DNA of 8,672 bases from Bacteroidales bacterium UBA3764 (GCA_002371115.1 DFFY01000044.1:24502-33173), one strand, 5' to 3'; numbered from the stretch's first letter, positions 1 through 5,943 are shown. Made by a program: numbers and translations. Notes: generated by a model not told the origin, from the letters alone.

Positions 1-89
1 TGGCGCCTTTTCTAATACTGCTCCGTTTATTCTAGCCACGTTGACAGCAATTCCGTCTCTGGTGGATTCTGGATGTCATCGCGGCAGGT

Positions 90-253
90 GGCGCAGGTCG
101 GTAGGGTGGATGGCGCAGGTCCGATTTTATCCTACTGACTTGCGCCGCAAATCGGCCTTGTAGGTACTTATAGTGGCGCAGGCCCCCACCCCAAAAACGG
201 ACCTGCACCGTTGGGGGCACTGACCTGCGCCATTCACCTCGCTGACTTGCGCC
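90..253. repeat. Seven-copy GGCGCARGTC motif array with dyad symmetry
   Basis: Seven copies of a 10-bp motif are seen: plus orientation at 90-99, 112-121 and 175-184 (last one GGCGCAGGCC), minus orientation at 137-146, 200-209 (GACCTGCACC), 222-231 and 244-253. Start-to-start steps are 22, 25, 38, 25, 22 and 22 bp. The first six are placed symmetrically about 160.5: 90-99 mirrors 222-231, 112-121 mirrors 200-209, and 137-146 mirrors 175-184. The sequence between motifs is not mirrored, and the steps are not multiples of three, so this is not a coding repeat. Such an arrangement resembles an array of protein-binding sites (recombinase or transposase end, iterons, operator), but no protein partner is visible here. 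Function is unknown. Confidence 0.75.
174..232. repeat. Nested inverted repeat (potential hairpin)
   Basis: Inside the motif array, 174-182 (TGGCGCAGG) is perfectly complementary to 224-232 (CCTGCGCCA). Within it 183-188 (CCCCCA) pairs with 212-217, and 197-200 (ACGG) with 208-211, giving a possible three-step stem with a 6-nt bulge at 218-223. A second stem is possible between 112-121 and 137-146, with one G-U pair in RNA. The pairing follows partly from the opposed orientation of the motif copies, so a biological hairpin is possible but not shown. There is no T-run to make it a terminator. Confidence 0.4.
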
Positions 254-303
254 GCCTGAACGAGCTGAAGCATGCAGGAAGCATCTTGAAAAGGAGGTTG
301 TCT

Positions 304-411
304 ATGTTGACTAAGAAAGTTCGTCTCAAGCACCTCCGGAATGATTGTTTTCCGCGCTTGCGGGATGAGTCTTCAAACCATTCAGCAGGATGTGATGAAA
401 GGAAACCGTGA
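304..411 (+). CDS. Doubtful 35-residue ORF with strong Shine-Dalgarno
   Basis: ATG at 304 is preceded by AAGGAGG at 291-297 with a 6-nt spacer, an almost ideal Shine-Dalgarno. The 35-residue product is basic (begins MLTKKVRLKHLRND) and ends at TGA 409-411. I recognise no family, signal peptide or membrane segment. A strong Shine-Dalgarno is unusual because Bacteroidota genes rarely depend on one, and none of the other genes here has one this good. The frame is also open upstream to 211, so the ORF may be chance or the remnant of something larger. Low confidence. Confidence 0.2.
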   Translation: MLTKKVRLKHLRNDCFPRLRDESSNHSAGCDERKP

Positions 412-514
412 TACCTTCTTATCAGATTTGTAAACCAAACAGATAGACCGCATCAAGGTCTTCAAAAATGGTTCGATAATTGTCCCGTCGTTTAATCTCC
501 CGCTGCTACCCCTC

Positions 515-1318
515 TCATTCCACCACCTCAATGGGGCCGTCCCGGTGGCAGATGAAGCGGACGGTGGTGAGGGGCGTGTTGATTTCACCGTCGGCATAGC
601 CGGCAATCATGAGGGTGAGGTCCTCGCCGTCCTCCACCTCCTGGTCCCGGGCATAAAAATCCCATTCCGCAGGACCTTTATCCAGCATATGAGGCATGAA
701 ATCGTAATCCTCGTACAGGTCAATAACCTTATAGAAGAATTCATTGGTCGTAATGTACTCTTTTTCAATCAGATTCGAGTTCTCGAACTCCCAATAATAC
801 GTTTTTTCCGGGTCCGAAGGCGTAATAGTCAGCTTCCCGGCATCGAAGGCGACGGTAAAGCGAAGGTCCGTGTCCATTACCACGGGCCGCGTATGGAACG
901 TGACCACAACCGGCTTGCCCACCAGGCTCTGCTCCTTGGGGTTCATTTGCATCAGGATGAGTTTGTGGTCCGTATCGGACACCAGGTGATGGTATTTGAG
1001 GGAACGTTCCCCCCGGAAACAGAACTGGTCCGAGAAGTTGCCGGCTTCCCGCTCCTTGCTGAACACAGTCCTCATGATGGACACCATTTCCGCAGCAAGG
1101 TCTTCGGGGGAATGGTTATAGGAAGGGTCATACGACGAGATTACGTTCATGGCATAGGCGGCATCCGGATTCTGAGGGATAATCTTCACCCATACCTTGG
1201 TTCCGTGCACCTTTTCCAGCCGGATGTCAAATCCACAGGGCGTGGACACGATGACTTCTTTCCGCGTACAGCCGCACACAAGAAGCAGGACGGCAACTGC
1301 ATACAAAAACTTTCTCAT
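515..1318 (-). CDS. Lipoprotein of two similar halves, function unknown
   Basis: The 267-residue product starts with a lipoprotein signal peptide: a charged MRKF start, a hydrophobic run, then Cys17 in a VCGC context as the likely lipidated residue. It should be anchored in the inner or outer membrane facing the periplasm or the surface. The mature part looks like a diverged tandem duplication. Residues about 30-145 begin FDIRLEK and reach IIPQNPDAAYAM, then end in a strand with VVVTFHTRP. Residues about 154-259 begin FTVAFD and reach ITPSDPEKTYYWEF, then end TTVRFICHRD. Each half suggests a beta-sandwich of Ig/fibronectin-like type; this is inference. The start ATG overlaps the stop of the upstream hydrolase gene (ATGA, 1315-1318), so the two are probably translationally coupled. 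It is the last gene of a three-gene operon. I cannot name a family, and nothing indicates catalysis. Confidence 0.85.
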   Translation of the reverse strand: MRKFLYAVAVLLLVCGCTRKEVIVSTPCGFDIRLEKVHGTKVWVKIIPQNPDAAYAMNVISSYDPSYNHSPEDLAAEMVSIMRTVFSKEREAGNFSDQFCFRGERSLKYHHLVSDTDHKLILMQMNPKEQSLVGKPVVVTFHTRPVVMDTDLRFTVAFDAGKLTITPSDPEKTYYWEFENSNLIEKEYITTNEFFYKVIDLYEDYDFMPHMLDKGPAEWDFYARDQEVEDGEDLTLMIAGYADGEINTPLTTVRFICHRDGPIEVVE

Positions 1319-2526
1319 AACTGCGCGGCTACGGACATAATGAAACGGACCGCGCCCATGCCATGAACACCATAATGGTCGAAGTCAAAGGTAATGTTCC
1401 GGCCCTTGAAGTATTCCTCCGCACGCATGGCGTTGACAAAAGGTACGATTTGGTCGTCCATGCTGTGGAACATGTAAATGGGATAAGCCGGTATGAAATT
1501 GAGCACGGAATTGTACATGAGCGCCCGATACAGGACGACCGTCTGGAGAGAGGACTTGTCCCGGCCGGCTTCAGTCATGAGGTCATGCAACGCCTTGCTT
1601 CCCATCAGTTTATTGATTTGGGCCACCGTATATTTCTTGGAGTTGATCCATTCGTCAAAATTTTCCAACAGCCGGGGCTGGAAGAAATCGGCCATGTCCA
1701 GCCCCAGTTTTTCTCCTTCGTTGATACCTTGCACAATCATGGGAATGGCACAGGGGATGCCGGTCACGTCGGCCTCCATGGCGGCATCAAACGTAGCGGC
1801 AAGGTCGTACGGACCGCCGCCGGCAAACACCTTCCGGATGGGCAGCCGGTCGGAATAATAACGCTGGATGGCACGCATGACGCCCATGGTGGTGGAGCCG
1901 CCCTGGGAATAGCCCATCAGGTAAACCTCGTCGCTTTCCGGTTTCCTGCCGATATGCTCCAGGTACGGTTTCACCGCCAGCGCCATGTCAATGACCGCGT
2001 TGGCCGTGCTCTGCACATGCATGTACGGATGAATCATCCGGGCCGTTACGCCAAAGCCGATATAATCGGCAATGACCACCGCATACCCCTTGGCGGCGAT
2101 AATGCCTTCCATGGGGAAGCACTCCGACGGACATTCATAATTGGCGCCGATGGTATAATGGCTCACCAGCACCATGTTCTTGATTTTGCCCTTGCGCGGG
2201 AGAAGCAGCTTGCCGGAGAGGGTGATGGGATTGCCGTCCACGTCCCGGCCCGTATAGGTGCCGCTGATATGGATGACATTGTTGCTCGTGATGGTACCCA
2301 GCAGGTCCGACACCAGGTGCGCCGCCGAGGTGACCGCCACCTTGGTCTGCGGGTCGTCGTCCTCCATCAAGCGCACTTCCGGATTCAGGGTTCCGTCCGG
2401 CAGGGCCACATCCATTGACTTCACGGCAATGACTTTAAATGTGTCGAAGTCGGCAAATTCCAGTTTGGGCTTCTGACAGGCGGTCAGCAGGCAGGCTGCG
2501 GCCAGGAACAAGGATATCTTTTTCAT
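1315..2526 (-). CDS. Lipoprotein alpha/beta-hydrolase (secreted lipase/esterase-like)
   Basis: The 403-residue product is a predicted lipid-anchored serine hydrolase. Starting at ATG 2526 gives a clean lipoprotein signal: MKKISLF, hydrophobic core, lipobox LTAC with Cys17. An in-frame ATG at 2541 would add five residues (MPGKP) and overlap the upstream gene, so the shorter start is preferred. The alpha/beta-hydrolase fold is shown by the oxyanion-side strand MVLVSHYTIGAN, the strand GYAVVIADYIGFG, and the nucleophile elbow GYSQGG with Ser207. The likely acid is Asp357 or Asp358 (FHSMDDQIVPF) and the likely base His388 (GVHGMG). CPSEC (Cys132, Cys136) might form a disulfide. The layout recalls secretory lipases and acyl or cinnamoyl esterases that act on complex substrates at the surface, but the substrate cannot be read from the sequence. 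It lies 4 nt after the beta-barrel gene and overlaps the next lipoprotein gene by 4 nt. Confidence 0.88.
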   Translation of the reverse strand: MKKISLFLAAACLLTACQKPKLEFADFDTFKVIAVKSMDVALPDGTLNPEVRLMEDDDPQTKVAVTSAAHLVSDLLGTITSNNVIHISGTYTGRDVDGNPITLSGKLLLPRKGKIKNMVLVSHYTIGANYECPSECFPMEGIIAAKGYAVVIADYIGFGVTARMIHPYMHVQSTANAVIDMALAVKPYLEHIGRKPESDEVYLMGYSQGGSTTMGVMRAIQRYYSDRLPIRKVFAGGGPYDLAATFDAAMEADVTGIPCAIPMIVQGINEGEKLGLDMADFFQPRLLENFDEWINSKKYTVAQINKLMGSKALHDLMTEAGRDKSSLQTVVLYRALMYNSVLNFIPAYPIYMFHSMDDQIVPFVNAMRAEEYFKGRNITFDFDHYGVHGMGAVRFIMSVAAQL

Positions 2527-2530
2527 AGGC

Positions 2531-3181
2531 TTACCAGGCATAATTGAGACTGAACGAAAGCAGGCGGGAGCCCAGCATATAAATCTTGTTGCCGCCGCTG
2601 AGGGCCGACATCAGGCCCAGGTCCACGCTGCCGGACCAATGCCCACAGCCCAACTGGACACCCACCAGGTTGATGTTGAGCGCAGGCGCCAGCTCAAAAC
2701 CTCCGGCATTGTCCAGGGCAAAGAGCACCCCCGCCCCCGCACCGGAATACAGGGTGACGATGTGCTTGTGCAGATATTCGAGCCGCACGGTGGGCATCAC
2801 CACAATATTGAAATTGCGCACCCATTTTCCCGTGCCGATGAGCTGGTGGTGGCGGTCAAAATCTCCTTCCTGCCAGAAGATGCCTTCTGCATCCACCTGG
2901 GCGCCCACACGCACCAACTTGGTGAAACGGTATCCGTACTCCGCAAACAGGTGCCCCGTACACGCCGTTTTGTACCGCTCATGGATAGAAAAGTTCTCCG
3001 GAAGCGCCTCCGGAGTGGGATAGATATGCGGGGTGGTTTTGGCGAAGGCGTAATTTTCAAAGAAAGCGTCTCCCCAGCCGATACGTACCTGATGGCGCTT
3101 GCCGAAATCCGTTGCCGGCTGTGCACCGGCCACCCATGCGACAAGCAAACAACACACTACTGACAAAAAACGTTTCATCAT
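2531..3181 (-). CDS. Outer-membrane beta-barrel protein
   Basis: The 216-residue product begins with a Sec signal peptide (MMKRFLSVV, hydrophobic core, likely cleaved after AGA before QPATD). The mature part has the alternating aromatic and polar strand pattern of a small outer-membrane barrel: HLFAEYGYRF, VRVGAQVDAEG, NIVVMPTVRLEYL, VTLYSGAGAGVLF, LNINLVGVQLG, and a last strand LLSFSLNYAW ending in an aromatic residue. It may start at Met1 (3181) or Met2 (3178); neither has a clear Shine-Dalgarno. It is the first gene of the minus-strand operon, directly behind a near-perfect Bacteroidota promoter. Its role (structural, porin, or assembly partner for the lipoproteins encoded behind it) cannot be decided from the sequence. 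Confidence 0.82.
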   Translation of the reverse strand: MMKRFLSVVCCLLVAWVAGAQPATDFGKRHQVRIGWGDAFFENYAFAKTTPHIYPTPEALPENFSIHERYKTACTGHLFAEYGYRFTKLVRVGAQVDAEGIFWQEGDFDRHHQLIGTGKWVRNFNIVVMPTVRLEYLHKHIVTLYSGAGAGVLFALDNAGGFELAPALNINLVGVQLGCGHWSGSVDLGLMSALSGGNKIYMLGSRLLSFSLNYAW

Positions 3182-3198
3182 ACTCTCTGTTTACCCTG

Positions 3199-3230
3199 CA
3201 AAAATAAACGTTTCACCAGATTATTTCAAA
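3199..3230 (-). promoter_or_regulatory. Bacteroidota-type promoter for the beta-barrel/hydrolase/lipoprotein operon
   Basis: On the minus strand, TTTG (3230-3227), a 20-nt spacer and TATTTTTG (3206-3199) match the primary sigma consensus of Bacteroidota (TTTG, 19-21 nt, TAnnTTTG). Transcription would start near 3193, leaving a leader of roughly a dozen nucleotides before the ATG at 3181. Confidence 0.7.
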
Positions 3231-3238
3231 AGAATTCG

Positions 3239-3246
3239 TACCTTTG
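3239..3246 (+). promoter_or_regulatory. -7 box of the divergent beta-barrel gene
   Basis: TACCTTTG matches TAnnTTTG and ends only 8 nt before the ATG at 3255, so the mRNA should have a leader of a few bases or none. The upstream box is poor: the nearest candidate is TTTC at 3211-3214, at a spacing of 24. The promoter overlaps that of the minus-strand operon, so the two may compete or be co-regulated. Confidence 0.5.
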
Positions 3247-3254
3247 TGGGTACT

Positions 3255-3773
3255 ATGCAAAAGAAATGGCTCATTTTTGTACTCCTGCTGCTTCTGGCCA
3301 TCCCTGCCCAGGCCCAATGGTTCATTGGCGGCAAGGTGGGTTTCGATGCAAATTTCAAGGAAAAAACCGGAGGCTTTTCCCTTCGGCCCGACGTGGGCTA
3401 TACCTTCAAGAACAATATTGCCGTGGGCGTCAACGGCATTTTTGCTTACGATACATTTTCTCTCCCGGAAGTTGAAAAATGGGAATCCAGCATCCGTTAT
3501 GGCCTGATCCCCTACATCCAGTATTATTTCATTCATATCGGAAAGTTTTCATTCTATCTGGACGGCGGGATGGAATTCAGCCACTTCTCATCGCCGTCTG
3601 TCTCCTATTGGCGTTTCATTCCCTACATCAGTCCAGGATTGGAGATAGTCCTTACCGATCATTGGTCGCTCCTGGGAACGCTGGGACGGCTGGAATATGA
3701 CTCCTACCTTCGGTCTCTTCTGTTTTCCGTGGACGGGTCCAATTTTTCCGTCGGGCTGTACTACAACTTCTGA
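3255..3773 (+). CDS. Small outer-membrane beta-barrel protein
   Basis: The 172-residue product starts with a signal peptide (MQKKWLIFVLLLLLA, cleavage likely after AQA before QWFIGG). The mature chain has regular amphipathic strands typical of an eight-stranded OmpA/OMP_b-brl type barrel: FIGGKVGFDANF, FSLRPDVGYTF, IAVGVNGIFAYD, RYGLIPYIQYYF, FYLDGGMEF, FIPYISPGLEIVL, WSLLGTLGRLEY and SVGLYYNF. It ends in Phe, as expected for insertion by the BAM complex. The frame is open further upstream, but only the start at 3255 gives a signal peptide at the N-terminus. It is transcribed divergently from the other barrel gene and its stop lies 7 nt from the stop of the convergent MATE gene, with no terminator visible between them. 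Function beyond membrane location is unknown. Confidence 0.85.
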   Translation: MQKKWLIFVLLLLLAIPAQAQWFIGGKVGFDANFKEKTGGFSLRPDVGYTFKNNIAVGVNGIFAYDTFSLPEVEKWESSIRYGLIPYIQYYFIHIGKFSFYLDGGMEFSHFSSPSVSYWRFIPYISPGLEIVLTDHWSLLGTLGRLEYDSYLRSLLFSVDGSNFSVGLYYNF

Positions 3774-3780
3774 CCGCCAC

Positions 3781-5556
3781 TCAAATGAGCACAACCAAAT
3801 TATTGGTGCTCAGCGAGTTGTCATATCTAAGAAGACCATCGGAGTTCATTACCATCCGTACACCCAGCGAGGTTTCCGGATGCTGAGGATCTTCCTCCCA
3901 GTGGGAGGCGCGTTCTGTGATGTCAAAACGGCGGCAGTCGTCCCGGAAACGGAGGATGATCTGGCCGCGGTACAGGGACAAACGGATTTCCAAGTGATGG
4001 GGTTTGCCGTCGGAAAAGCCGTAAATCATGATAATGTTCCCCATCTCCTCTATATACATGCTCACTGTATAGGCCTTTTCATGCAAAATACCGCGGTCCT
4101 CACAGAAGGTCTGCGCCTGCTCCGCCAACGCCCATACCTCCTCCGGACGTTCCAGGGTGCGGACCAGCCGGTCTTGAGGCGGAACGCCAAACGTGGCCGG
4201 AACATCCAGAAAAGCCTCCATGTCTTTAAACCGGCGGTCTCTGTGCAGATAGGCATACAGGTTCATGGACAGAATCACAATGAGCTGGCTCACGGGAAAA
4301 GCGGCAAAGATGCCCTTCACGCCCCAAAACCACTCCATGAGGAAAGCGCAGCTTAGCAGCGACAGCAATTCCCCGCTCAGAAAAATCCAGACGGCCTTTC
4401 TCCTTTGCTCCACACCTTGTTCGTAACAGCCGATACAGCGTTCCCATGTCACTAATGGCATGCTCACCGCCAAACAGCGGATAGCATAGACGGCCAGCGG
4501 AAAAGAAGCGTCTGTCGGCGCCAGGTACAAGGCCGCCAGCGGCCTGGCCAGGGCAAAAACCAGCCCCCCCACCAGGCCCATAAACAGAATACTGGCGTAG
4601 GCGCTCATGCGCACCACGTCCATGAGTCCGCGACGATCCTGTTCACCATAGCTGATACCGGAAAGCAGGAGCGTGGCGCCGGAAATGCCAATGGCGAACG
4701 ACATGAGCAGCGAAGAAAGATTCTGCTGCACGGAGAATGCCGCCATGGCCGATGCTCCCGACAGGGTCATCACAACGGTATTCAGAATGGTGATGGCCAC
4801 AAAGCGGGCACCCACACGCATACCGGCGGGAAGGCCTGCAAGGAAGATGGCCCCCGGATGGCTGCCGCCGATGTCGCGGATGCGAAAATGGAACAGGCGG
4901 TCTTTTTTGAGGAAATACGTGAGCAGGACCAGCGTACCCAGCAGGTAACTGATACTGGTTGCCATGCCTATCCCCCACATCCCACCATGGAACACCTTTA
5001 CATTAAGAATGTCTATCGCCACGTCCGACACGCCCATGACCAGACTGCCCAGATGCACCAGTTTCCGCTTCCCGGCAATTTGCAACACGGGAATCAGAGA
5101 CAGGAAAACCAGCAGAAACGGGGTGCCCAGGGACACAGCCTGCAGGTAGTCCTCCGCCATATCGTGAATGGGGCCCGACGACGGCGTGCCCAGCATAAGG
5201 GCGATAGGATGCGCAAAGAGCAGGCCCAAAACGGCAAACAGGACCGCTACACCCGCTGTCAGGAGCATGGTTGCGGAAAAAAGGCCATTGGCATGTGTTT
5301 TTTCTCCCCGGCAGATATACAGGGTACACGGCTGCTGGAACCCCACGGTAATCATGTAGGAGAAGATGGTCAGCAGCACAAAGATGGGCACGGCAATGCC
5401 ATGGGCGGCCATGGCATCCACACCCAAGAATCGGCCCACCACAATGCCGTCGATAACGCCGCAAACGGCGTCGGCCAGTTCCGCACTGATAAGAACCAGC
5501 ATGGTTTCCCGGAACTGTTTGCGGCTTAAAGCGGGTATGTTACCAAGTTTTTCCAC
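3781..5556 (-). CDS. MATE-family efflux transporter with fused C-terminal GHKL/RsbW-like ATPase domain
   Basis: Residues 1 to about 440 form a MATE-type transporter: repeated hydrophobic helices, the early segment ELADAVCGVIDGIVVGRFLG typical of the first helix pair, and a second-half repeat around 235-300. MATE proteins export drugs or metabolites in exchange for Na+ or H+ across the inner membrane. After a linker (about 440-465) comes a soluble domain of about 125 residues resembling the anti-sigma/serine kinase branch of GHKL ATPases. It has an N-box YIEEMGN (Glu503, Asn507), a G1-like box FRDDCRRFD (Asp539), a G2-like SLGVRMVM (563-570), and a final strand NNLVVLI. In G1 the usual DxG glycine is Cys541, so ATP binding may be altered. 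Family members are often about 440-460 residues, so the tail is a true extension. The start is GTG at 5556; the next in-frame ATG (residue 19) would cut the N-terminus. Substrate unknown. The gene has its own promoter and is divergent from the ZIP-like ORF. Confidence 0.87.
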   Translation of the reverse strand: MEKLGNIPALSRKQFRETMLVLISAELADAVCGVIDGIVVGRFLGVDAMAAHGIAVPIFVLLTIFSYMITVGFQQPCTLYICRGEKTHANGLFSATMLLTAGVAVLFAVLGLLFAHPIALMLGTPSSGPIHDMAEDYLQAVSLGTPFLLVFLSLIPVLQIAGKRKLVHLGSLVMGVSDVAIDILNVKVFHGGMWGIGMATSISYLLGTLVLLTYFLKKDRLFHFRIRDIGGSHPGAIFLAGLPAGMRVGARFVAITILNTVVMTLSGASAMAAFSVQQNLSSLLMSFAIGISGATLLLSGISYGEQDRRGLMDVVRMSAYASILFMGLVGGLVFALARPLAALYLAPTDASFPLAVYAIRCLAVSMPLVTWERCIGCYEQGVEQRRKAVWIFLSGELLSLLSCAFLMEWFWGVKGIFAAFPVSQLIVILSMNLYAYLHRDRRFKDMEAFLDVPATFGVPPQDRLVRTLERPEEVWALAEQAQTFCEDRGILHEKAYTVSMYIEEMGNIIMIYGFSDGKPHHLEIRLSLYRGQIILRFRDDCRRFDITERASHWEEDPQHPETSLGVRMVMNSDGLLRYDNSLSTNNLVVLI

Positions 5557-5563
5557 GAACGTG

Positions 5564-5596
5564 TAAAGGTAAGCATTTTTGTTGTATCTTTACAAA
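5564..5596 (-). promoter_or_regulatory. Promoter of the MATE-ATPase gene
   Basis: On the minus strand TTTG (5596-5593), a 21-nt spacer and TACCTTTA (5571-5564) fit the Bacteroidota consensus except for the last base of the -7 box. The -7 box ends 7 nt before the GTG start, so the leader is almost absent. This supports the GTG start at 5556. Confidence 0.5.
5585..5592 (+). promoter_or_regulatory. Possible -7 box of the ZIP-like gene
   Basis: TATCTTTA is one base off TAnnTTTG and lies 17 nt before the ATG at 5610. I see no TTTG at the expected upstream distance. It overlaps the divergent MATE promoter. If real it is weak. Confidence 0.3.
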
Positions 5597-5609
5597 GATT
5601 TTGCGAGCT

Positions 5610-5870
5610 ATGAACAGTGCTATCCTTACCGGACTCATCATTCCCTTCGCCGGAACGGCGCTGGGAAGCGCATTTGTTTTCTTCATGCGGCGGGAAATGC
5701 CCGCCCTGCTGCAAAAAACGCTGCTGGGATTTGCCTCGGGCGTCATGCTGTACGTGGTGGTGGAAGAACTCGTCCCGGAGGCTTCGGAGGGAGAACACTC
5801 CAACCTGGGCACCATCGGCTTTGCCCTTGGATTCGCGCTCATGATGGTGCTGGATGTCTTGCTGGGCTAG
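5610..5870 (+). CDS. ZIP-family metal transporter, internally deleted (86 residues)
   Basis: The product matches both ends of a GufA/ZupT-type ZIP zinc transporter as I know the family, but not the middle. Residues 1-46 (ILTGLIIPFAGTALGS, then FVFFMRREMPALLQK and GFASGVM) are the usual first helix and start of the second. Residues 47-86 (LYVVVEELVPE, GEHSNLGTIGFALGF, MMVLDVLLG) are the usual last two helices and C-terminus. Full-length relatives are about 260 residues with eight helices, so roughly 170 residues are missing, including the helices with the His/Asn/Glu metal ligands. The reading frame is intact across the join at GFASGVML (5727-5750), a place where both family segments look alike. 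ATG 5610 is chosen over an in-frame TTG at 5601. It may be a remnant, a small helper protein, or an assembly collapse; zinc transport as it stands is unlikely. Confidence 0.75.
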   Translation: MNSAILTGLIIPFAGTALGSAFVFFMRREMPALLQKTLLGFASGVMLYVVVEELVPEASEGEHSNLGTIGFALGFALMMVLDVLLG

Positions 5871-5889
5871 TTTTATTTGCTTATCTTTG
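5858..5889 (+). promoter_or_regulatory. Promoter of aspartase gene
   Basis: CTTG (5858-5861), a 20-nt spacer and TATCTTTG (5882-5889) match the Bacteroidota consensus with one change in the upstream box. The upstream box lies inside the last codons of the ZIP-like ORF. Transcription would start near 5895, giving a leader of about 50 nt before the ATG at 5944, longer than for the other genes here. Confidence 0.6.
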
Positions 5890-5899
5890 TAAGCCGGGT

Positions 5900-5916
5900 C
5901 GCAGGAAGTGCCTGTG
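5900..5916 (+). promoter_or_regulatory. Small leader hairpin upstream of aspA
   Basis: CGCAGG (5900-5905) can pair with CCTGTG (5911-5916), one pair being G-U, around a 5-nt loop. It sits in the aspA leader, just after the predicted transcription start. It is short and may be chance; it matches no riboswitch I recognise. Confidence 0.2.
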
Positions 5917-5943
5917 AACGGTTCGTTTTACCACATTTAATTT

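Larger units (their letters stand above)
1..514. other. Gene-poor region with repeat array
   Basis: This stretch holds no ORF with recognisable protein features. Short frames across it on both strands have Arg/Pro/His-rich translations that simply reflect the repeated GGCGCARGTC motif. The right part (about 290-490) holds a doubtful small ORF with a strong Shine-Dalgarno and a few coding-looking fragments broken by a stop. The 5 bp inverted repeat 445-449/457-461 has no T-run, so I do not call a terminator for the lipoprotein gene that ends at 515. The region could be a degraded mobile-element end or a protein-binding locus; the sequence does not decide. Confidence 0.6.

Noticed and set aside
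90..253. CRISPR array
   Set aside because: Units are only 10 bp, occur in both orientations and have spacers of 12-28 bp; no cas gene is present.
32..333. Short minus-strand ORFs of 62 and 68 codons across the motif array
   Set aside because: Their translations follow the repeated motif in shifting frames; there is no conserved domain, signal peptide or convincing start.
445..461. Hairpin as terminator of the lipoprotein operon
   Set aside because: The stem is only 5 bp and no T-run follows on the minus strand.
545..1366. Plus-strand ORF of 273 codons opposite the two-domain lipoprotein
   Set aside because: Antisense shadow; no signal peptide or motif, and the minus-strand gene is coupled by ATGA to its operon.
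1363..2418. Long plus-strand ORF (351 codons) opposite the hydrolase gene
   Set aside because: It is the antisense shadow of a gene with clear lipobox and catalytic motifs; the translation is His/Arg/Gly-rich without any domain signal.
3099..3254. N-terminal extension of the plus-strand barrel protein
   Set aside because: It would run through both promoters and bury the signal peptide; the -7 box and signal peptide fix the start at 3255.
4858..5529. Plus-strand ORF of 223 codons opposite the MATE gene
   Set aside because: Gln/His-rich antisense shadow of transmembrane coding sequence.
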